This document shows, piece after piece, positions 1 through 5,555 of a stretch of 6,225 nt of DNA. The position numbers and the translations under genes are program-made. Under the pieces are notes generated by a model that was not told the DNA's origin, searched no databases, and saw only the letters and a program-made list of their open reading frames with translations. The number at the start of each line of letters is the position of its first letter. Position 1 is the stretch's first letter. Source of the stretch: an uncultured Ignavibacteria bacterium (GTDB taxonomy: Bacteria > Bacteroidota > Ignavibacteria > SZUA-365); contig CAJXSA010000236.1 in the NCBI GenBank assembly GCA_913060595.1, forward strand, positions 1 through 6,225, read 5' to 3'.

Positions 1-50
1 AAGGACGAGCCCTGAATCGCCGCGTCGAATTCCGTGTCACATCACGCTGA
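1..50 (+). CDS. OmpA-family protein, C-terminal end only (partial)
   Basis: The third reading frame from the left edge reads GRALNRRVEFRVTSR and then a TGA stop at 48-50. The string GRALNRRVEF is the typical end of the OmpA-like peptidoglycan-binding domain found in outer-membrane and peptidoglycan-associated proteins, where the two adjacent arginines sit in the last helix and the final strand follows. The other two forward frames do not give a recognisable family end. Only 15 complete codons are visible, so nothing can be said about the rest of the protein (beta-barrel, lipoprotein or TPR-repeat forms are all possible). The gene points toward the dCMP deaminase gene, and a strong hairpin lies between their stops. 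The family call rests on one short but distinctive motif. Confidence 0.7.
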   Translation, partial: GRALNRRVEFRVTSR

Positions 51-88
51 TCTCGCCCGCGCCAGAGCGCGAGTTCTCTCGAAAGATC

Positions 89-134
89 CACCATGCAGAA
101 GAGGCGCCCATCGGGGCGCCTCTTCTGCATGGTG
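89..134. terminator. Strong hairpin between convergent genes, probable bidirectional terminator
   Basis: Bases 89-109 and 114-134 are perfect reverse complements (21 bp) around the 4-base loop atcg. With one bulged base the stem extends by a further GATC on each side (85-88 and 134-137). The core is GC-rich (GGCGCC) and the arms contain GAAGAGG/CCTCTTC. The hairpin starts 39 bp after the stop of the OmpA-family gene and ends 11 bp beyond the stop of the leftward dCMP deaminase gene, which is where a shared terminator would sit. There is no classic run of Ts on either side; the leftward direction has only a short ATCTTTC. Termination is therefore likely from position and stem strength, but not proven by a U-tract. 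A smaller hairpin, CGCGC-CAGA-GCGCG at 58-71 followed by TTCTCTC, could assist in the rightward direction. Confidence 0.7.
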
Positions 135-144
135 ATCGACAACG

Positions 145-618
145 TCAGTCCACTGCAGCGAGATCTTCTTCCGATACCTGCACCAGTTCGATGGACGAGT
201 GTTCGAGCAGCGGTTCGATCCTGTGCATCTTGTACGGTTTCAGGTACACGATGCGGGTGATTCCGGTGTTGATCAGCGTCTTGAGGCAGTGATAGCACGG
301 ACTGGCCGTGACGTATATGTCCGCGCCGGCAATTTCGACACCGTGTTTGGCCGCCTGGGCGATCGCGTTGATTTCCGCATGTATCGTGCGGAAGCAGTTT
401 TCTTCCTCCTCCCCGTCAGGATTTCGGGAAACATAGATGAGACAGCCGACATCCGTGCAGTGCGGATGTCCCGCCGGGGAGCCGTTATACCCGGTCGCAA
501 TAATATTCTTGTCCTTGACGATCACCGCTCCGATCTTGGCACGCGTGCACGTGGCGCGTTCGGCAACGATGGTCGCGATTTTCATGAAATACGCATCCCA
601 GCTGCGTTTTGACGACAT
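145..618 (-). CDS. Deoxycytidylate (dCMP) deaminase, ComEB type
   Basis: The 157-residue cytosolic protein is predicted to convert dCMP to dUMP, feeding thymidylate synthesis. Zinc-site motifs of the cytidine/deoxycytidylate deaminase fold are intact: HAE at residues 80-82 (His ligand and catalytic Glu) and PCYHC at 107-111 (two Cys ligands). The N-terminal wording typical of dCMP deaminases rather than tRNA or guanine deaminases is also present: SWDAYFMKIA (6-15), CTRAKIGAVIV (24-34) and TGYNGSPAG (42-50). Length fits the family, and B. subtilis ComEB is a relative. The ATG at 618 was chosen because GGAGG (627-623 on this strand) precedes it by 4 bases and the family similarity begins there; the frame stays open to an ATG at 705, but the added residues look non-coding. 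An acidic run, GEEEEN (69-74), lies just before the zinc site. The gene is divergent from phoH and convergent with the OmpA-family gene, so it is probably transcribed alone. Confidence 0.92.
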   Translation of the reverse strand: MSSKRSWDAYFMKIATIVAERATCTRAKIGAVIVKDKNIIATGYNGSPAGHPHCTDVGCLIYVSRNPDGEEEENCFRTIHAEINAIAQAAKHGVEIAGADIYVTASPCYHCLKTLINTGITRIVYLKPYKMHRIEPLLEHSSIELVQVSEEDLAAVD

Positions 619-622
619 GCAT

Positions 623-627
623 CCTCC
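623..627 (-). promoter_or_regulatory. Shine-Dalgarno deciding the dCMP deaminase start
   Basis: On the minus strand GGAGG lies 4 bases before the ATG at 618. It supports 618 over the in-frame ATG at 705, which would add 29 residues unlike the family. Confidence 0.6.
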
Positions 628-693
628 GGATTGGCTGTGAACACAATGGAGGAATATACGGGTTGCACAGTTGAATTTCCTCCTGCGCCCGTC

Positions 694-723
694 TTGTGAT
701 TGCATGAAATACGTCTAACTTGT
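694..723 (+). promoter_or_regulatory. Candidate Bacteroidota-type promoter for phoH
   Basis: TTG at 694-696, a 19-base spacer and TAACTTGT at 716-723 resemble the Bacteroidota sigma-ABfr pattern TTG-N19-TAnnTTTG, with 7 of 8 bases correct in a TAnnTT(T)G sense if one mismatch is allowed. It lies 35 bp before the phoH ATG, giving a short leader that contains the GAGGA ribosome site. Read as a sigma-70 promoter it would be TTGTGA-16-TAACTT, which is weaker. Short matches of this type arise by chance, and the proposal depends on the inferred lineage. The leftward promoter for the deaminase must be in the same 140-bp region (619-758); a TATATT at 658-653 on the minus strand is the only hint, without a convincing -35 partner. 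Confidence 0.3.
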
Positions 724-758
724 TGCAGAAACACACCTACCCCAGCCGAGGACGTTGT

Positions 759-2150
759 ATGCCACGGAAAACACCCGCAAAAACCGCCCGCAAAACTCCG
801 TCGAAGAAAGGGACGAAATCCACCGGAACATCCAGGAAAATATTTGTCATCGATACCAACGTCATTCTTCATGACAGCTCCTGCATGCTGAAGTTTGAAG
901 AAAATGACATCGTGATACCCATCGCCGTGCTCGAGGAACTCGATCAGTTCAAGAAAGGGAACGAGACACTGAATTACCATGCGCGAGAATTTGTGCGCTC
1001 GCTCGACACGCTCAGCGGCGACAAGCTTTTCAACGGCGGCGTGAAGATCGGCCCGCATATGGGAAACATTTCGATACGCCTCGACAAGGAACTCGATACC
1101 GATTTCGCACGCAGTTTCCCCTCACAGACGCCCGACCATCGCATCTTGCATTCCGCCTTCGCGCTCAGCAGGGAGTTCCCGGCGAAGCAGGTCATTCTCG
1201 TCACCAAGGACGTCAACCTCCGGATGAAAGCGAAGGGGGTCGGACTCATGTCGCAGGACTATGCCTCCGACATGGTCAAGGATCTCGATACGCTCTACAC
1301 CGGGCGTCGCACACTGGAGGTGGTCGACGACACACTGATCGACACACTGTACCAGATGCCTTTCGAGCTCCCCGCCGATCAACTCGACGATGCGGAAAGC
1401 TTCCGGCCCAACGAGTATTTCATTGTCCGCTGCGGAAAGAAATCCGCTCTCGCGACCTACGACGCACAGACGGAAATGCTCCGCCGCGTCGATAAATTCC
1501 AGGCCTACGGAATCACACCGCGCAACTCCGAGCAGACCTTCGCGCTGCAGGCGCTCACGGATCCGAACATTCCCCTTGTCTCCATGACCGGCAAGGCAGG
1601 AACGGGCAAAACTCTTCTTGCTCTCGCCGCAGCTCTCGAAAAACGCAAACTCTACCGCCAGATCTATCTCGCCCGCCCCGTCGTTCCGCTCAGCAACAAG
1701 GACCTCGGCTACCTCCCGGGCGACATCCATTCGAAGCTGGATCCCTACATGCAGCCCTTGTTCGACAATCTCGGGGTCATTCAGAATCAGTTCGCGGAAT
1801 CCGATGTGAAGCACCGCCGCATCGCCGAAATGCTCAAGGAAGAAAAGCTGGTGATTTCCCCGCTCGCCTACATCCGGGGACGCAGCCTTGTCAACATCTA
1901 CTTCATCGTCGACGAAGCCCAGAACCTGACACCGCATGAAATCAAGACGATCATAACACGCGCGGGAGAAGGCACGAAATTCATTTTCACCGGCGACATC
2001 TATCAGATCGATCACCCATATCTCGACAGCCGGTCAAATGGACTCAGCTATCTGATCGACAAAATGCAGGGACAAAACCTGTACGCCCACGTGAACCTCG
2101 AAAAAGGCGAACGATCGGATCTCGCAGAACTCGCCAGCGACCTTCTTTGA
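759..2150 (+). CDS. phoH: PIN-PhoH family protein (PhoH2/YlaK-like ATPase and ribonuclease)
   Basis: This 463-residue protein joins an N-terminal PIN nuclease domain to a C-terminal PhoH ATPase domain, the layout of the PhoH2 proteins shown in mycobacteria to unwind and cleave RNA. The PIN part (about 28-180) shows the acidic metal-site positions: D32 in IDTNVILHD, E59/E60 in LEELDQFKKGNET, D126 in PDHRIL and D151 in LVTKD. The PhoH part (about 255-463) has a Walker A GKAGTGKT (278-285), the family string ARPVVPLSNKDLGYLPGD (305-322), Walker B FIVDEAQN (382-389) and TGD (411-413). Residues 1-27 form a Lys/Arg/Thr-rich tail, probably disordered and suited to nucleic-acid contact (inference). 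The ATG at 759 was chosen over 720 because GAGGA (748-752) precedes it by 6 bases. Length fits the family. It is followed after 7 bp by the GroES-like gene. No signal peptide; cytoplasmic. The true substrate cannot be told from sequence. Confidence 0.92.
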   Translation: MPRKTPAKTARKTPSKKGTKSTGTSRKIFVIDTNVILHDSSCMLKFEENDIVIPIAVLEELDQFKKGNETLNYHAREFVRSLDTLSGDKLFNGGVKIGPHMGNISIRLDKELDTDFARSFPSQTPDHRILHSAFALSREFPAKQVILVTKDVNLRMKAKGVGLMSQDYASDMVKDLDTLYTGRRTLEVVDDTLIDTLYQMPFELPADQLDDAESFRPNEYFIVRCGKKSALATYDAQTEMLRRVDKFQAYGITPRNSEQTFALQALTDPNIPLVSMTGKAGTGKTLLALAAALEKRKLYRQIYLARPVVPLSNKDLGYLPGDIHSKLDPYMQPLFDNLGVIQNQFAESDVKHRRIAEMLKEEKLVISPLAYIRGRSLVNIYFIVDEAQNLTPHEIKTIITRAGEGTKFIFTGDIYQIDHPYLDSRSNGLSYLIDKMQGQNLYAHVNLEKGERSDLAELASDLL

Positions 2151-2157
2151 GAACACC

Positions 2158-2526
2158 ATGCGTAGTGTAAAAAAACTCCTCGTCGTCGGCGATCGTGTGC
2201 TCGTCACCCCGGAAGATCCGGAGGGAATGACAAAATCCGGTCTCTATCTGCCACCGAGCGTGCAGGAAAAAGAGAAAATTCAAAGCGGCTATGTCGTCAA
2301 AACGGGTCCGGGGTATGCGATGCCGAATCCGGTGTACGACGATGAGCCCTGGTCAGAGAAGAAAGAGCCGATCAAATATATCCCCCTGCAGGTCGAGGAG
2401 GGCGACTATGTCATTTTCATGAAATCGCAGGGCATCGAGGTGGAATTCGAGGAACAGACCTATGTGATCGTGCCGCATGCGGCCATCCTGCTGATCGTGC
2501 GCAATGAGGTGGTGTCTACGCAGTAG
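2158..2526 (+). CDS. Divergent Cpn10/GroES-like co-chaperone family protein
   Basis: The 122-residue product has the Cpn10 fold signature: VGDRVLVTPED (10-20), then TKSGLYLPPSVQEKEKIQSG (25-44) in the position of the GroES mobile loop, VVKTGPGY (46-53), and a C-terminal barrel segment EGDYVIFMKSQGIEVEFEEQ (81-100) with VPHAAILLIV (105-114). It is longer than ordinary GroES (about 95 residues). The excess is an acidic, Pro/Trp-containing stretch at about 54-77 (containing DDEPWSEKKEP) where GroES has a short roof loop. The GroEL-binding tripeptide of GroES (Ile-Val/Ile-Leu) is Leu-Tyr-Leu here. No groEL follows, so this is not the main groES of a groESL operon. Its ATG is 7 bp after the phoH stop with only a weak GAGAA before it (2149-2153), which suggests translational coupling to phoH. 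Whether it works with GroEL or in another role is unknown. Confidence 0.85.
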   Translation: MRSVKKLLVVGDRVLVTPEDPEGMTKSGLYLPPSVQEKEKIQSGYVVKTGPGYAMPNPVYDDEPWSEKKEPIKYIPLQVEEGDYVIFMKSQGIEVEFEEQTYVIVPHAAILLIVRNEVVSTQ

Positions 2527-2534
2527 GCCGCGAC

Positions 2535-2574
2535 GTGCCAGCCTTGCCTTTTGTGCATGGCACATCTATTTTCT
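2535..2574 (+). terminator. Possible weak terminator after the phoH/GroES-like unit
   Basis: GTGCCA (2535-2540) can pair with TGGCAC (2558-2563) and is followed by ATCTATTTTCTT. A shorter alternative, TGTGC-ATG-GCACA (2552-2564), sits inside the same region. The stem is short and the loop of the longer form is 17 bases, so this is weak as a terminator. The same bases could belong to a promoter for the hox operon: TTG at 2544-2546, a 20-base spacer and TATTTTCT at 2567-2574. The two readings cannot be separated by eye. Confidence 0.25.
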
Positions 2575-2576
2575 TA

Positions 2577-2592
2577 CGAGAAATATTTCCCG
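2577..2592. promoter_or_regulatory. Palindrome upstream of hoxE, candidate operator
   Basis: CGAGAAATATTTCCCG is a 16-base inverted repeat with a perfect 10-base core (GAAATATTTC, 2580-2589) and one mismatched pair at 2579/2590. It lies 97 bp before the hoxE ATG in the 162-bp gap that separates hox from the preceding gene. Position and symmetry suit a dimeric regulator, but I cannot assign a family and AT-rich palindromes of ten bases occur by chance. It does not match the FNR box TTGAT-N4-ATCAA. The rest of the gap (2593-2688) shows no further clear signal. Confidence 0.3.
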
Positions 2593-2688
2593 AATCACAA
2601 ACGGAAAACCACGTCCTCTGTTCGCCCGCAGGCAATCTGGCGGGGACATGAATGTGATGTATACCAGGCAGCACGCAGGCAGCGCACA

Positions 2689-3174
2689 ATGGAGAAAAAA
2701 CCAACGAACGGAGACAGCAGGCACAAACTTCTCGATCGTGCACTCAGCAGACATCAAGGACGTCCTGAGGCCCTCATCGAAGTTCTGCATACTGCACAGG
2801 ATGTGTTCGGCTACATTCCACGTGACGTACTCGCATACATCGCTGCTGCTCTCGACATTCCCAAAAGCCGCGTCTTCGGTGTTGCCAGCTATTACCCGCT
2901 TTTCTCTCTGACCCCTCCCGCAAGTCACACGCTCACGGTATGCATGGGAACGGCCTGCTACGTCAACGGAGCCGCCGCACTGCTCGAGGAAGCCAAGCGA
3001 GCATGCGGCTGCGCAGACGGAGACGAAATCACGGAGGTTCGTGCGGCCCACTGCCTCGGTTCCTGTGGACGCGGACCGCTGCTCAAGGTCGATCAGAGAA
3101 CAGTTGTGGATGCGGACAGGGATGCCGTCAGGCGGGAAGTGGCTGCGTTCGAGGAGCATTCGCATGACGATTGA
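2689..3174 (+). CDS. hoxE: Bidirectional [NiFe] hydrogenase diaphorase subunit HoxE
   Basis: HoxE is the NuoE-like subunit of the NAD-linked hydrogenase and carries one 2Fe-2S cluster in a thioredoxin-like domain. The 161-residue product has a helical N-terminal part with ALIEVLHTAQDVFGYIPRDVL (28-48), close in wording to cyanobacterial HoxE, then SRVFGVASYYPLFSL (60-74) and the four cluster cysteines C85, C90, C122 and C126 (VCMGTAC and HCLGSC, the C-x4-C/C-x3-C arrangement). The ATG at 2689 was chosen because family similarity begins within ten residues of it and the length matches HoxE. Upstream in-frame codons look non-coding, although the frame is open to 2551. No good Shine-Dalgarno precedes 2689 (only GCAGGC at 2675-2680), unlike the genes downstream. 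The stop overlaps the hoxF start by 11 bp. Presence of this gene makes the set HoxEFUYH rather than the four-subunit HoxFUYH. Confidence 0.92.
   Translation: MEKKPTNGDSRHKLLDRALSRHQGRPEALIEVLHTAQDVFGYIPRDVLAYIAAALDIPKSRVFGVASYYPLFSLTPPASHTLTVCMGTACYVNGAAALLEEAKRACGCADGDEITEVRAAHCLGSCGRGPLLKVDQRTVVDADRDAVRREVAAFEEHSHDD
3151..3156 (+). promoter_or_regulatory. Shine-Dalgarno deciding the hoxF start
   Basis: GAGGAG inside the end of hoxE lies 7 bases before the ATG at 3164. It fixes that start over the in-frame ATG at 3041, whose extra 41 codons are an out-of-frame reading of hoxE. Confidence 0.7.
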
Positions 3175-4852
3175 GGAATTGTATCGCATCGGAGCTCTGT
3201 ACCGTGATCAGCTCGCGACATTTCGCGCGCAGATACAGCTCTGCGGCAGCGGAACATGCAGATCCGCCGGTGCCGAGGAGCTGCAGCGCGCCTTCGAAAC
3301 TGCGTGTGAGGAAGCGGGGGTACGCGCAGAAATTCGCGTCGTGATGACAGGATGCATGGGACTCTGCGGTTCCGGGCCCCTGGTTCGCATCGAACCGGGC
3401 GATACGATGTACGTCCATGTCAGTCCGCAAGATGCCCCCCGCATCGTGCGCGATCATGTTCTCGAGAACAGCCCCGTCACGGAACAGCGGCTTCCGGACG
3501 ACAACACCTTCTATGGCAGACAGACGCCCGTGGTGCTCGAACACATGGGCCGTATTGATCCGGAATCCATCGAGGACTACATCGCGCATGGGGGATACGA
3601 GGCTCTCGCCAAGGCCGTGACGTATCAGACACCCGAAAGCATCATTCTCGAGATTCGGCATGCCGGTCTTCGCGGACGCGGGGGCGGCGGGTACGCAACG
3701 GGATTGAAATGGGATATCGTGCGCCGCGGCTCCGCGGAACAGAAGTACGTCGTCTGCAATGCGGACGAAGGTGATCCCGGAGCGTTCATGGATCGCGCCA
3801 TGCTGGAAGGGAACCCACACTCCATTCTCGAGGGGATGGCTATCGCAGGCTACGCAGTCGGTGCGACGCAGGGATTCGTTTCCGTACGCGGTGAGTATCC
3901 GCTCGCGGTGCAGCGCATGCGCCGTGCGATTGCGGAAGCGGAGCGAAAGCAACTTCTTGGGAACAGAATCTTCGATTCCGGTTTCAGTTTCCGTGTCGAT
4001 CTCCGGATGGGTGCGGGTGCGTTCGTCTGCGGGGAAGAGACCGCCCTGCTGCGCTCCATCGAGGGAAAACGCGGACAGCCGGCCCCTCGTCCTCCCTATC
4101 CTTCTCATGCCGGTCTGTGGGAAAAACCTACGGTGGTCAACAACGTCGAGACATTCGCCAACGTCGCTCCCATCATCCGTCGCGGTGCCCGGTGGTTCGG
4201 CGAAATCGGCACGGCGCGCAGCAAGGGCACCAAGGTGTTTGCGCTTGCCGGACGCGTTCGCAACACGGGACTGATAGAAGTACCCATGGGCACCACCCTG
4301 CGTGAAGTCATATTCGACATCGGCGGGGGTATCAGCGGAGACGGGACATTCAAGGCCGTCCAGACCGGCGGCCCCTCAGGCGGTTGCATTCCGGAGCAGC
4401 ATCTCGACATTCCCGTAGACTACGAGTCGCTGGCACAGGCAGGCTCCATTATGGGATCGGGTGGCATTATCGTCATGGATAATTCCTCGTGCATGGTCGA
4501 TATCGCATCCTATTTCATGGAGTTCTGCAGGACAGAATCCTGCGGCAAATGCGTGCCCTGCCGCGTGGGTACCGTGCAGATGAGCCGCATTCTCGAACGC
4601 ATAAAATGCGGGCGTGCGACCGAACAGGATATGGAAACGCTGGAAGAGCTGTGCGTGATGGTGAAGGACACCAGCCTGTGCGGACTGGGGCAGGCCGCCC
4701 CGAATCCCGTCATCTCCGCGTTGCACTTTTTCCGCCCCGAGTTCGAGCGGCACTACCGCGATCACGTCTGTGACGCGGGGATCTGCCGCTTCGATGATCC
4801 GGAACACGGCGTTGAGCCTGCGCACGAAAAGGGTGAGGGCGCCCATGCATGA
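3164..4852 (+). CDS. hoxF: NAD-linked [NiFe] hydrogenase diaphorase subunit HoxF
   Basis: HoxF is the flavin subunit where electrons pass between NAD(H) and the iron-sulfur chain. The 562-residue protein starts with a thioredoxin-like 2Fe-2S domain (about 20-100) with C27, C32, C64 and C68 (LCGSGTC and TGCMGLC). The NuoF-like core follows: GLRGRGGGGYATGLKW (168-183) for FMN and nucleotide binding, CNADEGDPGAFMDR (198-211), and GEETALLRSIEGKRG (290-304). A 4Fe-4S site is formed by C460, C463 and C466 (SCGKCVPC) with C506 (SLCGLGQ). All expected ligands are present. After the last helix (HFFRPEFERHYRDH) the protein adds VCDAGIC (535-541), a C-x3-C pair, and then a short charged tail. The ATG at 3164 has GAGGAG 7 bases upstream. 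It overlaps hoxE by 11 bp and hoxU by 8 bp. Length agrees with HoxF of group 3d hydrogenases, and it is cytoplasmic. Confidence 0.94.
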   Translation: MTIEELYRIGALYRDQLATFRAQIQLCGSGTCRSAGAEELQRAFETACEEAGVRAEIRVVMTGCMGLCGSGPLVRIEPGDTMYVHVSPQDAPRIVRDHVLENSPVTEQRLPDDNTFYGRQTPVVLEHMGRIDPESIEDYIAHGGYEALAKAVTYQTPESIILEIRHAGLRGRGGGGYATGLKWDIVRRGSAEQKYVVCNADEGDPGAFMDRAMLEGNPHSILEGMAIAGYAVGATQGFVSVRGEYPLAVQRMRRAIAEAERKQLLGNRIFDSGFSFRVDLRMGAGAFVCGEETALLRSIEGKRGQPAPRPPYPSHAGLWEKPTVVNNVETFANVAPIIRRGARWFGEIGTARSKGTKVFALAGRVRNTGLIEVPMGTTLREVIFDIGGGISGDGTFKAVQTGGPSGGCIPEQHLDIPVDYESLAQAGSIMGSGGIIVMDNSSCMVDIASYFMEFCRTESCGKCVPCRVGTVQMSRILERIKCGRATEQDMETLEELCVMVKDTSLCGLGQAAPNPVISALHFFRPEFERHYRDHVCDAGICRFDDPEHGVEPAHEKGEGAHA

Positions 4853-5555
4853 AATACGCACACTGAGTATCGACGGTCAGATGATCAGCGCCTCAGCTGA
4901 TGCAACCATTCTCGAAGCTGCCCGTGAACACGGGATCTCCATCCCGACACTGTGTCATCTCGACGGCCTTTCGGACGTCGGCGCGTGCCGGCTCTGCCTG
5001 GTTGAAATTGAAGGACAGAACCGCCTGCAGCCTGCATGCGTCACACGTGTGGAAGAGCACATGGTGGTCCGCACGACGTCTGCGCGGCTGAAGAAATACC
5101 GTCGCATGCTGCTCGAGCTTCTTTTTTCCGAGGGAAATCATGTCTGCGCAGTCTGTGTGGCAAACCGAAACTGTGAACTGCAGAATCTTGCCGCCGATGC
5201 GGGCATGGACCACGTGCGCTTCGACTATCTGCATCCGGCCTGCACGACGGATGCGACACATGATCGCTTCGTCCTCGACCACAACCGCTGCATTCTCTGC
5301 GCCCGCTGTGTCCGTGTCTGCGATGAGATCGAAGCTGCATCCACGCTTGCCGTTGCCGGTCGTGGATCGCAGTCCTGGATTGTCAGCGACCTTCAGGACA
5401 GCTGGGGCGACGCGAGAAGCTGCACCTCCTGCGGGAAATGCCTGCTCGTCTGCCCGACTGGCTCCCTGTTTGAAAAGGGGCACACGAGCACAGATCCGGA
5501 GCGAAAAGAGGATTTTCTTCGCTACATCGTCAACGCGAACCGGAGGAAGGGATGA
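4845..5555 (+). CDS. hoxU: Hydrogenase diaphorase subunit HoxU, iron-sulfur electron relay
   Basis: HoxU is the NuoG-like subunit (N-terminal part only) that conducts electrons between the HoxYH hydrogenase module and HoxF. Within 236 residues the clusters appear in order. A plant-ferredoxin-like 2Fe-2S site uses C37, C48, C51 and C65 (CHLDGLSDVGACRLC). A His-Cys3 4Fe-4S site is H99, C101, C104 and C110 in GNHVCAVCVANRNC, with the H-x-C-x2-C-x5-C spacing of HoxU rather than the H-x3-C of NuoG. Two ferredoxin-type 4Fe-4S sites follow, at C149/C152/C155/C159 (RCILCARCVRVC) and C193/C196/C199/C203 (SCTSCGKCLLVC). Every ligand is intact and length fits the family. The ATG at 4845 has GAGG at 4835-4838, 6 bases upstream; the frame opens earlier at 4770 but that part lies inside hoxF. 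It overlaps hoxF by 8 bp and hoxY by ATGA. Confidence 0.94.
   Translation: MHEIRTLSIDGQMISASADATILEAAREHGISIPTLCHLDGLSDVGACRLCLVEIEGQNRLQPACVTRVEEHMVVRTTSARLKKYRRMLLELLFSEGNHVCAVCVANRNCELQNLAADAGMDHVRFDYLHPACTTDATHDRFVLDHNRCILCARCVRVCDEIEAASTLAVAGRGSQSWIVSDLQDSWGDARSCTSCGKCLLVCPTGSLFEKGHTSTDPERKEDFLRYIVNANRRKG
5542..5547 (+). promoter_or_regulatory. Shine-Dalgarno for hoxY
   Basis: GGAGGA near the end of hoxU lies 4 bases before the hoxY ATG (5552), which itself overlaps the hoxU stop as ATGA. This is the strongest ribosome site of the operon and suggests efficient initiation of the small hydrogenase subunit. Confidence 0.65.

Noticed and set aside
619..705. Longer dCMP deaminase starting at 705
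   Set aside because: The additional 29 residues do not resemble the family, and a GGAGG site directly serves the ATG at 618.
1122..2015. A 297-codon open frame on the minus strand inside phoH
   Set aside because: It lies opposite a gene with full PIN and PhoH motifs, has no recognisable domain, and long antisense open frames are expected in GC-rich coding DNA.
2558..2574. TGGCAC as the -24 element of a sigma-54 promoter for hox
   Set aside because: The -24 half is perfect, but the expected GC of the -12 element at the right spacing is missing (the bases read TTTTC). The same TGGCAC is also half of a hairpin.
2504..2911. A 135-codon forward frame bridging the gap before hoxE
   Set aside because: It starts within the GroES-like gene and ends inside hoxE in another frame, with no family resemblance. 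The ATG at 2648 with an upstream GGCGGGG looked tempting but is not in the hoxE frame.
3128..4108. A 326-codon open frame on the minus strand across hoxF
   Set aside because: Its composition is rich in Arg, His and Gly without family motifs, and it mirrors the codon pattern of hoxF, whose ligands are all conserved.
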